A stretch of 64,000 nucleotides of DNA from Lucinisca nassula (GCA_963580285.1 OY757011.1:197053644-197117643); one strand, 5' to 3'. Shown: positions 44,263 to 56,619, numbered from the stretch's first letter. Notes: generated from the letters alone by a model not told the origin. Program-made: numbers and translations.

Positions 44263-45300
44263 ATAAAAAGATTGGGTACAACACGGATGTTTTGCGACAG
44301 ACTGCATGCATGGTAGTTAACCAAATCACGGTTGACAACTTTGCACCCCTCTTTAATTGCACGCCGGTGGGTCAGGCCTCAGATTCTATGACGGTTCCAG
44401 CGCAAAGGCTTATTGAGAATTAGAGAGATTTAATTCAAGGTAATGTTCGTAAGTACCTGATGCTCTACCTCTTGTCGGGCCCATCGGTTTTCTTTTGCTC
44501 CAGCATTTCAGTGGTTTCTTGCTGTCTAGTCTTCACCGTTGTTTCATCTCTGTGATTGTTTGATTATTTTTGTTCACGGAGATGTTGCACTGATGAGTTA
44601 GGAGGCCTTCATGCGGACTGAACAAATTATTTGTCTAAATCGCGACGGAAGTAAGGGCGAGGATTGTGGCCACGTAAAATAGATTTAAGACCCCCAGTGG
44701 AATTCGTTTGCGCTGACCATTCTGTCGCTGTTTATTTTTGTTATGTTTGTCTTTGGGTGTTTGTGTCGCTTATATTATTTTATTTTGAATAGCCTATCGG
44801 CCATTTTGTGGAAAAATAACTGTCCTTTTGGCTTTCCGGTATTGATGTTTCCATTAGTGTCTGTTGTTTCATGTTTGTGTTTCTTTCCCTTGGTTTCTCT
44901 GATGGGAGCTGTGGGTCCTGATCATTAGGTCTGTTGTTTCATGCTTGTGTTTCTTTCCCTTTGGTGTCTCTGATGGGAGCTGTGGGTTGATTCTATTGAT
45001 TCATGATCGTTGCCTCCACTTCTATTTTAAATCTCTTCTGCAACAAGGTGTATCGGAACCCGAATTTTGTGGTGACTTAGTATATAAATTCAGAAAAATA
45101 TATAACCGCAATGACATCAGCACCAAATTTCGTAAAATCATTCTTGGTCCCTGATGCTCTGTCTCTAGTCGGGATCATCGGAGTTTAGCATTTCAGTGGT
45201 TTCTTGCTGTCGAGTCCTCGCCGTTATTTCATCTCTGTGGTTGTTTGATTTTTGTATTTACGGAGATGCAGCACTGATGAGTTAGAAGGCCTTCATGCTG
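44263..45300 (+). mobile_element. PLE-B 3' UTR followed by a second partial PLE unit
   Basis: 3' UTR 44263-45020, then the C-terminal coding segment restarts (45022-45145, LLQQGVSEPEFCGDLVYKFR) with another UTR stretch to 45300. Head-to-tail partial copies are typical of Penelope-like insertions. Confidence 0.75.
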
Positions 45301-46126
45301 ACTGATGTTTGGAGCGTAGCTGTTGCAGCGTAGCTACAGTGAAATGAGAAGTGATTTCGGCACTACTTTCGGTGTTACTGCATATGACCCAATCACCAGT
45401 GAGAACATAGTACCCCGTGTTAACATAGTAGATTATTACGCCATGCGGTATCTTCTTATAGACTGCCTCACAGACCACCTGTTTCAAACGGAATAGATGA
45501 ATATTTTTAATAGATGAACTGTGTAGCAGTCTAATCTTTTTATAGTGCAGTTCATATAACCCAGTTTACAGCCCATTTGTACCATAAAATCCCAAACCTT
45601 GCAACTTGCAAACAGGACAAACCCAGATCAGATACCACAGAACGCGGAGTCTCATTATGACCTTCACTGCATACTTACAAAAAGGTTCAGCCATTTTTGC
45701 AAAATATTTCGTGGAAGCCACAACCTGACATCCCTGATTATAAAATGATCTCATTCCATACTGATATAAGGTGATGAGGATTCCATTCGTTTAAAATGGG
45801 TTAAAAGTACGCAGTGTGGGTCGATAATGTATTACCAAAATAAGACAGTTGGAATGAGTTTAGACAGGTGCATGTCAAGGCTTATATCGTAAGCAGTAAT
45901 TTTTTTTTGCAGTTTAGACACAGATGAGACGCCACTTGTTGTAGCATCTGATCTGGGTCTGCTATGTCTGTCCCTAAAACGGCTGCTAGACATATTCTCA
46001 GAGTATGGGTTAATGTGTGTGTGTGTGTGTGTGTGGGGGGGGGGGGTTGGCGGTTGGGGAACAATGTTACTTTTTTAAAGCGACCTGTCTGCGTCCTAGG
46101 CATGTGACCATAAATAAAGCAAATTA
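45301..46126. other. Intergenic with MITE-C piece and (GT)n
   Basis: No gene. MITE-C half-palindrome about 45938-46016; (GT)n-G-run at 46013-46047. Confidence 0.6.
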
Positions 46127-46282
46127 TCAGCTCAGACGCAAGTTCGATACCTGCCGGGTTCGGCAACATTCTTTCCAGGAGATTGATCGTGAAATCTGTT
46201 CCACGGTGATTCTATCCCTTTCGCTGATTCAAGAAGGGCAGTTGTTGGTTTCCGTTAAAAGACTGTGCACTGTGCTGTATTG
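46127..46282 (+). repeat. SINE-gamma fragment
   Basis: Starts inside the tRNA-like head (AAGTTCGATACCTGCCGGG) and continues through GGAGATTGATCGTG and ATTCAAGAAGGGCAG. Confidence 0.7.
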
Positions 46283-47230
46283 ACAATATCTAACCAAAGA
46301 AATTGCCTTAATGCCAGATCATTTCATAAATGGCCTCGTCGAGGCAATTTATTTTTAAATAATAATAACGGAGTATAATGTCTAAAACTTTTCAAATATT
46401 CCTATGGATTGATATTGACAATAACTAACCCAAGAAACTGTCGTATGCAAGATTACTCCATAAATGACCTCACCGATGCAATATATATTTAGAAAAATGT
46501 TAACAGAGTATAATGTTCAAACCTCTCTGAATATACCGATCATTTTTGGCATTCGGATTGATATTGACAATACCTAACCCATGAGGCTGTTTTATGCAAG
46601 ATTACTTTATGAATGGCCTCGCCGAGGCAAAATAAAATAAAAAATGAATACGGAAGATAACATCTAAACCCGGCTTTGATCATTTTCGGCATACAGGTTG
46701 ATATTGACAATACATAACCCGCAAAATTGCCTTATGCCAAATTACTTTACAAACGGCGTCGCCTAGGCAAACTGAAAAATTATTTCTAAGTGTAACTTCT
46801 TATCTCCTTGGAATATTTTTGACAACTGTTAGCATAAAGATAGATAATGTACAGATCTAACCAACGCGATTCCTGAATGCCCAATTCCTTTATTTTAGCC
46901 TCGGCAAGGTAAAAAATTCACACACTGACACGGTCGTATAACTTTCAAACCGACGGGTATATTTTTATAATGTTTTGCATGCAGATGTAAATTGATAAGA
47001 TCAAGCTAATGATATTGTCTAACGCCAGATAGCTTTATAAACAGCCTCACCGAGGCAATTTTTAAATACTGATTACGGATGTATAACTTATAAACTGCTG
47101 GGAAAATTATGATACTTTTTCACATGAAGATAAACATCATCAAGACGTAACCAAGAAGAATGTCTAATGCAAGATAAATAACATCCCCAAGGTAATTTTT
47201 CAAAAACAGATTACATAAAATAACTTTAAA
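46283..47230. repeat. Decaying tandem array, about seven monomers of ~145 bp
   Basis: Monomers begin near TTGACAATAcCTAACC at 46282, 46414, 46563 and 46703, then about 46845, 47000 and 47135. Each has a GC-rich inverted core such as GGCCTCGTCGAGGCAAT (46332; variants near 46467, 46614, 46754, 46897, 47042, 47181), degrading left to right. No coding. Confidence 0.8.
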
Positions 47231-47336
47231 GCCACCAAACAATTGCGCAAGCCGCATTTATTGCACGAACTATAGCTCGGCAGAAATTTTCAAGTAAACT
47301 GTAGAACTGCAGGGTTGCTGCGTTGCTTAAAAACAT

Positions 47337-47505
47337 TGATTGTGGGTATTTGATAAAACTGCCTCGTCAAGGCGGTTCTATCAAGTCCCCGCAATCAATG
47401 TTTTGAGCAGAGATAAGAAAATATCACAATTTTGTATCTTAAAATTTACAATTTTTTTGGCGAAAAATTGACAATTTATTTGTACAGGCGTGTTTTCGTG
47501 ATGGT
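47337..47505 (+). repeat. MITE-A, 3' half
   Basis: Palindrome 47337-47403 (ATTGATTGTGGGTAT against its mirror, centre GCCTCGTCAAGGC), then the standard end GGCGTGTTTTCGTGATG. Confidence 0.78.
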
Positions 47506-47579
47506 TGTTGCGGGGTCTTCACCTTAGCGTGAGTTAATTTCAATATAGCTCTTGTTGCTTTAACACGACTTCTGGCCAA

Positions 47580-47940
47580 GAATAGCTTCAAACAGCTATG
47601 TTCATTGGATCAATATGAGCCTGAATTAAAATACCAATCAGACGCGAAATCAAATTATCAAAGCTACGCTCCATCAGCACTCTCAGTGCTTTGATTTGTC
47701 TTAATCGCGGCAGACGTAAAGGCGAGGATTGTGGCAACGTAAAATCGATTTAAGCCCAGAATAGCTTCAAACAGCTATGTTCATTGGATCAATTGATATG
47801 AGCCTGAATTAAAATACCAATCAGACGCGAAATCAAATTATCAAAGCTACGCTCCATCAGCACTCTCAGTGCTTTGATTTGTCTTAATCGCGACAGAAGT
47901 AAAGGCGAGGATTGTGGCAACGTAAAATCGATTTAAGCCC
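47580..47940 (+). repeat. Tandem duplication (~180 bp x2) ending in PLE tail sequence
   Basis: 47580-47757 and 47758-47940 match closely (AGCTTCAAACAGCTATGTTC; GCTACGCTCCATCAGCACTC) and end in the PLE 3' UTR motif GGCGAGGATTGTGGCAACG, with C-run and (CA)n at 47938-47970. Confidence 0.8.
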
Positions 47941-48278
47941 CCCCCCCCCCCCACACACACACACACACACCCATCCATTTCCACTTCTACTTTTAATAAT
48001 TGTGACAAATAACTATGATGACCAGTCAACAGGAAATCATTCATTCATATTAAAATTAAAGTCGCCAGTGATAATAATGTCACTGAGCCCAGTATTACTG
48101 GCTCTGTCGAAGATTTCAGCAAGAAGGTTAAGGTAGGTATTGCTACTATTTGGCGGCCTATAAAACCCCCCGAGCAGAAGAGTTTTCCTCTTAATTTTTA
48201 TCTCGACCCAAACGGCCTCAAGACCGGTAATTTCAAGATCACGGCGTCGTATGCAGCTGAAAGAATCCCTAACATAAA

Positions 48279-49050
48279 CTAGAGCTGTCAGTGAAACTGA
48301 CTAGGGCCCCGACAGCGCTATCAGAGGAGTAGGAAAATGTTGATGTTAAAAAAGACGTTTTTTTTTTCCTTTCACCTCTAAGTATGACCTTGACCTTTGA
48401 GGTACGGACCTGGGTCTTGCGCGTGACACACTGTCACATTATGGTTAATATTTCTGCTAAGTAATATTTAAATCCATCCAGGTATAAGAAAGTTATAGAT
48501 TGGACACAATGAAAAAGACGCTTTTTTGACCTTTTATCTCTAAGTATGACCTTGACCTTTGAGGTACGGCTGTGGGTCTTGCGTGTGACACTTCGTCACA
48601 TTATGGTTAACATTTCTGCCAAGTAATATTTAAATCCATCCAGGAATAATAACAAAGTTATTAATTGGACACAGGAAAGAACCTTTTTTGACCTTTAACC
48701 TCTAAGTATGACCTTGACCTTTGAGGTACGGACCTGAGTCTTGCGCGCAACACTCCATCACATTATGGTTAACATTTCTGCCAAGTAATATTTAAATCCA
48801 TCCAGGAATAAGAAAGTTATGGAGGATAAAAAAATTTGTGGACGGACAGACGGACAGACAGACAGATAGACAGACGGACGGACAGAATGATGCCAAGTAA
48901 TATTTAAATCCATCCAGGAATAATAAAAAGTTATGGAGGATAAAAAAATTTGTGGACGGACAGACGGACAGACGGACGGACAGACAGACAGACAGACGGA
49001 CGGACAGAGTGATTACTATAGGGCACCCACACTTTCAGTGCGTGGCCCTA
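48279..49050. mobile_element. Pearl-like tandem-core element in the LINE
   Basis: Three core units of about 160-170 bp starting near TCTAAGTATGACCTTGACCT (48378, 48538, 48711), then GGACGGACAGAC-type simple repeats (48838-49010), then an imperfect terminal hairpin AGGGCACCCACACT/AGTGCGTGGCCCT. The uninterrupted LINE at 32320-32345 is the empty site. Layout resembles bivalve pearl elements. Confidence 0.75.
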
Positions 49051-49128
49051 ATAAGCACTCCTTTTCTCTGGACGATCAGTCCTATCAGTGCGAAATGGTG
49101 ACATGAAGTTGTCAATGAGAATGCTATG

Positions 49129-49490
49129 TGGAGTGCTTTGTGACAGTGGAGCGTGATAGCTCAGTGGTTAGTGCACTTGCCTCTGATGCTAGAGGTCCCG
49201 GGTTCGATCCCCGGCAGCGGCGATAAAATTTCGGTGTCCGAACACGCTCCATTGGCATCATTTGCAGGGATGAATGTCATTAAGTGCACTGTCCTTCGGA
49301 TCGGGACGTTAACTGGAGGCCCCCTGTTCAGGGAGAACCATCCCCTGTGCAGGTTAAAGATCCCTACCGTAATTACATGATTACTGTGTAGGCTTTCATC
49401 CTGCAAAACTGGAGTGTATGTAATATACACCTGCGGTAATGGTCAAATGTGACCGACGCAGTATCAGAAGATAGATAGATAGATAGATTG
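49129..49490 (+). mobile_element. SINE-delta with GATA tail
   Basis: tRNA-like head GATAGCTCAGTGGTTAGTGC and GGGTTCGATCCCCGG (49149-49222), body without a frame, (GATA)n tail at 49470-49490. GCTAT flanks both sides; LINE copy 1 shows the empty site (GAATGCTATTGTC). Anticodon loop is 6 nt and the acceptor does not pair, so not a functional tRNA gene. Confidence 0.85.
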
Positions 49491-49881
49491 ATAGCTATTG
49501 TCTTTTATCTCAGGTTTCAGCCAGCTCTCAGAGACTACAGCTATACTATATGATTATGCTTCGCATCTGATAATGTCCATCTTAGGAACGATACTTTGGA
49601 TATTGAGGTGCATTATGCTAAGATAACTAGAGAGATCTTCAAGAAAACTTTGTGACAGTGAGTTAGAGCTTGCAACAGATATGACAGAGTCTGGCCCGGG
49701 GTTAGGATGAATATCTACACATGTAAGAAGAAGACAGAATGTCCAGAGGGACAGCACACTGAAAGCAAAATTATGAATGAGGAGGCATGAATATTTTGCG
49801 TTCTCGTTTGAGTTCATTCTAGCACGTTTATAAGGGTATCTGATGTATTTGTACGTTTCATTACTACGTTGCAGCGCTAAG

Positions 49882-50179
49882 CCCCCGCCCATAGGGGCTT
49901 GGGGAAATATATGGGCTGCATGATGCTTCCACGTAGAGCTGAATCCGGCCCGCACACTAGTACTGGTAAACCGCTTAGAGGATCTAAGCCTGTCCAGGAA
50001 CCGCGGTGCGAGGCGGACCGTCCATGCTAATAAACCCTATTGGTTTCATTGGGCGACAGGGCTTGAGATGTCATTTCATCTCAATGTCGGGTAAAAGTCC
50101 CACAAAATTGGAAGCAACGTCTCCAAAATGACCTTTACAGAGTTGACGGGGACGTTAAACCTCAAATCAAACAAACAAA
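49882..50179 (+). mobile_element. SINE-epsilon between LINE and PLE
   Basis: Full copy with target duplication CGTTGCAGCGCTAAG / CGTTGCAACGCTAAG at 49867-49881 and 50180-50194. Confidence 0.88.
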
Positions 50180-50703
50180 CGTTGCAACGCTAAGATGAAG
50201 CTAAGACAAGATATGCATAACCTTTCATGTTCAAAACTGAAGACATATATGAATAATACCAGCACTATGAAAATGAAGTTTCTACGGTTTACATGTTTTT
50301 GAGCGCCAAGTCTTAGAGTTTCTGTTACGCCGAGGAAGCCACCGAGACCATTTGACCATTTTACCTATTTGCATTTGGTAGAGGAAACAGTAAAAAAACA
50401 TGATTCTGGTCTCGGGGGCTAATCGAACAGTTCGTTGAATTATGTTTGTAGATAGTGCGCAAAGACGTTTCCGATACACTGGAATAATCTACAGACGGAC
50501 AGATGGACGGACGAACAGATAGACAGACAGACAGACACAGAAGACAGACAACACAAACACACACACACAGATAGACACACAGACTGGTATATACATACAC
50601 AAACAAATCATGTTGAACTATAAACAAACACATGTGAGTTAAGCAAACTAGGGTGATGCTGCATTACTAGTTAGCTAATAATAGTCGTTAAAATGTGACA
50701 TAG
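50180..50703. other. Spacer, duplicate of 41218-41740
   Basis: Almost the same sequence as the first copy, including the GACA-rich simple repeat at 50490-50585. No gene seen. Confidence 0.7.
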
Positions 50704-53188
50704 ATGAGATATTTCTATACAGGGAGTGGAAAAATTTATCATGATGTAAATTCTACAGCTAGGTTTAATATTATTAAACGGAATGAAACTAAATTAAATT
50801 GGATTAAATTATTACACACACCTTTTCCATTGGGCTTTAATGACAACATTTATCACGAGGGTAATATATCTAAAATGTCCGATTTTGATATTTTCTCTCT
50901 TCTGAACTGTCAAAAGCGTAAAACTAAATCGCACGGCCCCAGAAAAAAATGGTAATTATAAACGTAAATTACGTGCTTTTAAAAGAAACAATGCCAGACT
51001 TAAGTGACTGTCCATAATATTATTGAATCATGGACGCCACCCAATGCTTGCTTTCTAAGTTCGTTACCAATTTCTGTATTACGGATTCTGGATACCGAGG
51101 AGAATAAATTCTACGATAGTTCTAGTCAGTTGTACGAAGCTGCTCTTTTAACTAGAGGTTATACTGAGCATGCTCTTCGTCCTTCCATCGATACTGAAAT
51201 TAAACGTCATTACATCAAAATATCCTTCATTAATAAGGGTTTGGATTTTATTGATTTACCTAGTATCTTCCGTGACAGTTCGGTTATTTCATCAATTCCT
51301 GCTTATTTTCAAGATACTGAAACACCCCATCATTTGATATAAATACAATAAACCTGTTAGATCTATAATTTTTAATTTCAATAAACTTGTTTCTGATCTT
51401 GATATTGACACTAACACTCCTGATACATGTGATTGTAAAAATTCAGTGTATTGCTAGCCTGCTGCTGGTCATATTATTACCGACAATTTAAAAATTATTC
51501 CTGATTCTAGGATACGTAATATATTTTCTAAAGGACCGAAATATCGATTTCCTTCTAAAATTGATTTCAATAAATGTAGAGATGAAATTGCTGCTGTCTT
51601 GAATGAATTTGATAATCGATGGTGTAAACGAGAGTATGTTGAGCATAAAACTCTAAAATAATAGAATCTAAGCATTCTGAAATTAGTGAATAAACGCATT
51701 TCTTTTTATTCGCAAAATACGAACTTATTGCCTCCTAAACCTATGACGTCTTTACGTCACCTTAAACTAGGTATTCAAGAATTTCATAGAAAGTTTGTTT
51801 TGGCTCCAGCTGATAAGGCCGCTAACAATGTGGTCGTTGTTTTGCGGCTTCACTATGTTAACACTCTTCAGCAAGAACTTGGTGGTACTAAGGCCTTTAG
51901 CTGTAGAGAGGGCTTTAGTTGATGACCATATTTGTCATTCAGCCACCAAGTTTGCTGTCTGTGTTACAGAAGGTCAAGACAAGCTTCCTACGTTATATTG
52001 GTTGCCTAAACTTCATAAAAGACCATACAAAGCACGGTTTATTGCAAATTCAAGCCCTTGTACTACCACTGAACTCTCCAAATTATTAACTTCAGGTTTT
52101 ACTGCCATCAAAAAGCATGTGATAAAATATTGCGGCAAAGTCTTCGAAAGATCAGGTAGAAATCTGTTTTGGTCTGTAAAAAATTCTAATGAAGTTTAAA
52201 ATAAAGTGAAATCCATCTAATGAAGTTCAAAATAAAGTGAAATCGTTCTAATGAAGTTTTTTTTTTTTTTTTTTTGGTTTGGGTTTTACGGCCCTTTCAA
52301 GATTATTTCACTCATATCGAGCCGATCGTTAATCAGAGGTGGGCGAAAACCGGAGTACCCGGAGAAAAACCACCTGACCTCCCGTTGCAGAACTTGGCGT
52401 CTCACACGTGGCCCGAGCGAGGCTCGAACCTACGGCGGTGAGAGACCTAATGACTAAGAGTCAGCGCTCTTATCCACTAGGCCACGGAGGCCCGTTCTAA
52501 TGAAGTTTAAAATAAAGTAAAACCCAGGCATTTTCGTGCTTCAAGTCTGTCTACTTATGATTTTTCCACCCTTTACACTACACTTCCTCATACCGTTATA
52601 AAAGAAAAACTTAATGATTTTATTGAATGGACATTTCATAGGGAAGACTCCCTGTATCTTGCATGTAGTATGAGAGATGCCTTTTTCACTTCTGAAGAGC
52701 ATAAAAAATATACTTTATGATCATGTCAGAAAGTGTGTGAAACTCTCACCTTTCTACTTGACAATATTTACATAAGAGATGGTACTAAATTTTTTAAACA
52801 AGTCGTGGGTATTCCGATGGGCCCTAATTGCTCACCCTTGTGGCTGATCTGTTTTTGTTCCGTAATGAGGGAGACTTCATGCTGTCCCTTTCTGCTGAAA
52901 ACCAGTCTGAAATCATTGAAGCTTTAAGCTCCACTTCTAGATATTTGGATGCTTTATTAAATAATGATAATACCTATTTCGATGGTTTAATCAGTCATAT
53001 TTACCCCCCAGAACTTAAGTTGAATAAAGCAAATTCTTCTAATACCGTGGCCCCGTTTTTGGATTTACATCTATCTATCGTAGATGGGTTTGTTTCGTAC
53101 AAAATTTGTGATAAACGCGATGTTTTTGATTTTGAGATTGTAAATTTTCCTTTTTTTTGGATGGTGATGTTCCTCGTGCGCCATCCTA
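50704..53188 (+). pseudogene. Penelope-like element copy C
   Basis: Near-identical duplicate of copy B with its own insertions. Pieces: 50704-50955, 51004-51342 (lacking the 6-bp AAACAC-type insertion of B), 51795-52199, 52733-53193. SINE-alpha sits at 52260-52493. Retains the 27 bp missing from B near 52860. Catalytic box also RYLDAL. Cut at 53188 by a tandem-core element. Confidence 0.83.
52260..52493 (-). mobile_element. SINE-alpha inserted in PLE copy C
   Basis: T-run on the left, tRNA-like head on the right (CCTACGGCGGTGAGAGACC; CTTATCCACTAGGCCACGG). Target duplication GTTCTAATGAAGTTT at 52245-52259 and 52494-52508. Absent from copy B, so it postdates the segmental duplication. Confidence 0.92.
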
Positions 53189-53909
53189 TATAAGCCCATG
53201 TAAAAACAAAGGACCCCGGGTTGGGGCATTTTTGGCCCAGCACAATTTTCAACAATTTTGGTATGGGTCCACTAGATGAAGCTTCTTACCAAATATCAAA
53301 GACCTGGGCCTTGTGGTTTCAGAGAAGACGATTTTTAAAGATTTTCCCTATAAAATCCTATGTAAAACCAAAGGGCCAGGGGCCGGGGGTATTTTTGGCC
53401 CCAGCACTATAATTTCAGCAATCTTGGTAGGGGTCCACTAGATGAAGCTTCATTCAAAATATCAAAGACCTGGGCCTTGTGGTTTCAGAGAAGATTTTGA
53501 AAGATTTTCCCTATACAAGCCCATATAAAACCAAACGGCCCCGGGGCGTGGCAATTTTGGGCCCCAGCACTATAATTTCAACAATCTTGGTAGGGGTCAA
53601 CCAGATGAAGCTTCATACCAAATATCAAAGACCTGGGCCTTGTGGTTTCAGAGAAGAAGATTTTTTAAGTTTTGGTGAAAAAAATCTAATTTTGGCTCCT
53701 GTGACCTAGATGTGCAACAGACCGGAACCATTTCAACAACTTTGAAAGGGGACCACCTAAGGATCATTCCTGTGAAGTTTGGTCAAAATCATATCAGTGG
53801 TTTAGGAGTGTTTGTCGTTTGAAGAAAACGTTTACGCACGGATGCACGACGGACGAAAAAAAGTCCCAAAAGCTCACCTCGTCATTAAGTGACAGGTGAG
53901 CTAAAAATC
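53189..53909. mobile_element. Pearl-like tandem-core element in PLE copy C
   Basis: Core units of about 160 bp beginning near 53186, 53346 and 53510 (AAAGACCTGGGCCTTGTGGT in each), a GCACGACGGACGA stretch near 53843, and a perfect 9-bp terminal hairpin AGCTCACCT/AGGTGAGCT (53873-53904) followed by A5. No transposase. Confidence 0.78.
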
Positions 53910-53926
53910 ATGTCCCTTCCCGGGCT

Positions 53927-54780
53927 CCGTAATCTATTGCGTAGATGGGTTTGTTTTCTGCAAAATTTATGATAAATGTGATAATTTTGATTTTGAGATT
54001 GTAAATTTTCCTTTCTTGGATGGGGACATTCCTCCTGCTGCATCCAATGGCATTTAAATTTCGCAATTAATTTGATCTGCCAGAGTGTATAGTGATGTAA
54101 CTGTTTTCAACACTCGAAATAAACTGTTAACTGCTAAGCTTCTTAATCAGGGTATCAGTATCATAAACTATGCAAAGCCTTTTCTAAATTTTATAGACGT
54201 TATTCCGATTTAGTTTCAAAATTCAATGTTGGACTTAACTCTTTTCTGCAACAAGGTCTATCAGAGCTCAAATTTTATGGGGACTTACAATATAAACTTA
54301 AAAAAAATATATGCTTGCAATGATTTCATACCCAATTTCTTCGATATAAAAAGGTTGGGTACAACATAAATGTTATACGACAGACTGCATGCATGCAAGG
54401 TTGATAACTTTGCTTTCCCGGTTAATTGCACGCCGGTGGGTCAGGCCTCAAATTCTATGACAGTTCCAGCGTAAAGGCTTACTTATGCAATGTTGGCTGG
54501 TACCTGATGCTCTGTCTCTGGTTGGGCCCATCAGAGTCTTAACTGTTGGTTTTCTTTTGCTCCAGCATTTCAATGTTTTCTTGCTGTCTAGTCCTCACCG
54601 TTGTTTCATTTCTGTGGTTGTTTGATTTTTGGGTTCTTGGACATGTTGCACTGATGAGTGCAGACTGAACAAATTATTTGTCTAAATCGCAACAGAATAA
54701 AGGATGAGGACTGTGGCCAAAGAAAATCGATTTGAGCCCCCCAGTGAAATTCTTTTCACTGACCGTTCCAAGGCAGTTCT
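53927..54780 (+). pseudogene. Penelope-like element copy D: C-terminus and 3' UTR
   Basis: Decayed coding tail (GTAGATGGGTTTGTTTTCTG onward to about 54330) and 3' UTR to 54780. More divergent than copies B and C. Confidence 0.75.
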
Positions 54781-56279
54781 TGTGTTGTGGTTAACTTTCA
54801 CAGGCAAAAGCCCTATGCCTGAGGACTCCCGCAACATACTCAGAATTTTGATCTGATCAGGACGAGGCCAGGGGTTGGGGGAGCCCCAAGTTTCATTTTT
54901 TATTATTTGCACAAACATAGTCATGTTGCATATCAAATCGAAGGTAATGAAAACAGTTGTGCAAAGATTTTGCCCCTGGGGCATGTCTTGGGGTCACAAG
55001 AGGTCAAAATCCTTTTTTTTTTTTTAATTATAACAAAACTCCTTTTAAGCTTTTTGAGCTAGAATACTGAAACTGTCACAGGTGATGGCACTAAGGAAGA
55101 GGACTGGAGGAACAGAATTCAGAATGTTGCAGTGACTCGCCACTAAGGTAGTGGCCTGACCCCTGCTCAAGAGTTCAAAGGTCTGTTTTATAGAAACATA
55201 GTTATGCTGCACATCAAATCCAAGGTAATTAAGAGTAGAATACAGTGGTGTGAAATGTTTGCACAGGAGGCTTGTCTATGGTTCAACAGAGGTCAGAAAG
55301 AAGTATTTAGGGTCCTTTTATTGACATGATTTTCACAGTGTGGGGATATGCAGTGAAGGCCCTATTTAGTTTGATCTTTGTCAGCACTGTAGGATTTACC
55401 ATATAAAATAGGTTAACTGCGATGCAGCTGTCTGGGATACTGATAGTTAAAACTAAGGCACTCAAGACTGGCTGGGTTTGTTGTTGTTGGTCCAAAACTT
55501 CCCGTTGCCTTCGTCTCTTCGTTATGCAGAATCTTATTTCCCATACCATGTAATTATCTTGACTCATGTCTTTTCCATCATGTTGCAGGTTTGTGTATTT
55601 AACAATCTTGTAAATGTAAGGGTATACAGTATTTTCTTGTGTTCCAGTACATAGATTGTCATGTAGAATTGAGGTGCATCATATGAATACCTCTAACCCT
55701 TTTTGTATGGGAAACCCCCGAAACAGGTAATTTGCAAACAGTGCAGGCCCAGATCAGCCACCACAGAATGCGGGGTCTGATCAGGGCCAACACTGTGTGC
55801 AAAAAAGTTAAGCCATTTTTCAAATAAATTTTGGAATGAACTCCTGCTATTTATAAGGTGGAAGATTCCATTTTGTACAAAATGAGCTAATCTATATTTG
55901 GAGCAATTATTACACAGCCCTCTCAGTCTGTCTGAAGAATTTTGGGATTGAGGACATCCATATGGTGCAGTGCAGACTGATCAGACTGTACAGATGTGCC
56001 TGCTGATCAGAGTCTCTGCTGGTCACACATGTTCCAAGTTCCCTATTGTCTCAGCCCATCAACACTGTTTACTTGGACAAGGTAAAAACAACAAACTACA
56101 ATTTTCTTTAAAGTACATTTTGTTTTTTTATTAGATAAATAATGATCACATTTAAGGGACTAAAGTACATATTTGGTGCAAGGTTCACAGTTGTTTTTGA
56201 CAACAAACATGCGTGTGATTGCACTGAGGGAATATGTACATGATGATAACTACGTTTTCTCACTCTCTCGATCAAAATG
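54781..56279. other. Intergenic, weak internal repeat
   Basis: No gene. 54900-55010 and 55195-55295 look alike (CATGTTGCATATCAAATCGA versus TATGCTGCACATCAAATCCA), suggesting an old repeat. MITE-C piece at about 55730-55800. Confidence 0.55.
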
Positions 56280-56366
56280 CTACAATGCCTTTCTTGTCAT
56301 AATACCACAAAAATCCTAAAAGTTCAGACAGCTGGAGAACTTGCTGTAATTCTTAAGAAATTTTAA

Positions 56367-56571
56367 CCCTTCTCTTGCTGAATATTCAGTTAAGCCACAC
56401 CCATTTCTGACTATGAACCAATCCGATTACTTGATGTAATTTATACTTACAAAGCCATAAACTAAGTGTCAAACAGTGTATATCCTGATCAGATGGCTTC
56501 TTCAGAAGCCATCTGATCTGGATCTACACTGTTTCCAAAAATAGGGGTTGTCGTGAACAGCATGATAAGAG
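56367..56571. mobile_element. MITE-C (piggyBac-like ends), full copy
   Basis: TTAA on both sides (56363-56366, 56572-56575); ends CCCTTCTCTTGCTG and its mirror; central palindrome GATCAGATGGCTTC/GAAGCCATCTGATC. 205 bp, no coding. TTAA plus CCC ends suggest mobilisation by a piggyBac-type transposase. Confidence 0.78.
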
Positions 56572-56619
56572 TTAACAAGTTTGTTTCATGATCCAGCAAG
56601 GAGTTCAACGGTGCAGATG

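Larger units (their letters stand above)
48045..49817 (-). pseudogene. LINE copy 2: N-terminal part, interrupted twice
   Basis: Near-identical to 32100-32664. Interrupted by the tandem-core element (48279-49050) and SINE-delta (49129-49490). Its N-terminus is complete: start codon near 49817 (MNSNENAKYS), hydrophobic stretch, CVDIHPNPGP (49692-49721), then the endonuclease opening. Truncated at 48045 in the endonuclease domain. Confidence 0.83.

Noticed and set aside
44592..44640. CTGATGAG in the PLE 3' UTR as a seventh hammerhead
   Set aside because: No GAAA after a stem II, no matching stem I; the core is not met.
46283..47230. CRISPR-like array because of regularly spaced palindromic repeats
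   Set aside because: Eukaryotic context, whole 145-bp monomers are repeated rather than unique spacers, and there are no cas genes.
49149..49222. Apparent tRNA gene
   Set aside because: Boxes A and B are present, but the anticodon loop is 6 nt, the acceptor stem does not pair, and it heads a SINE with target duplication.
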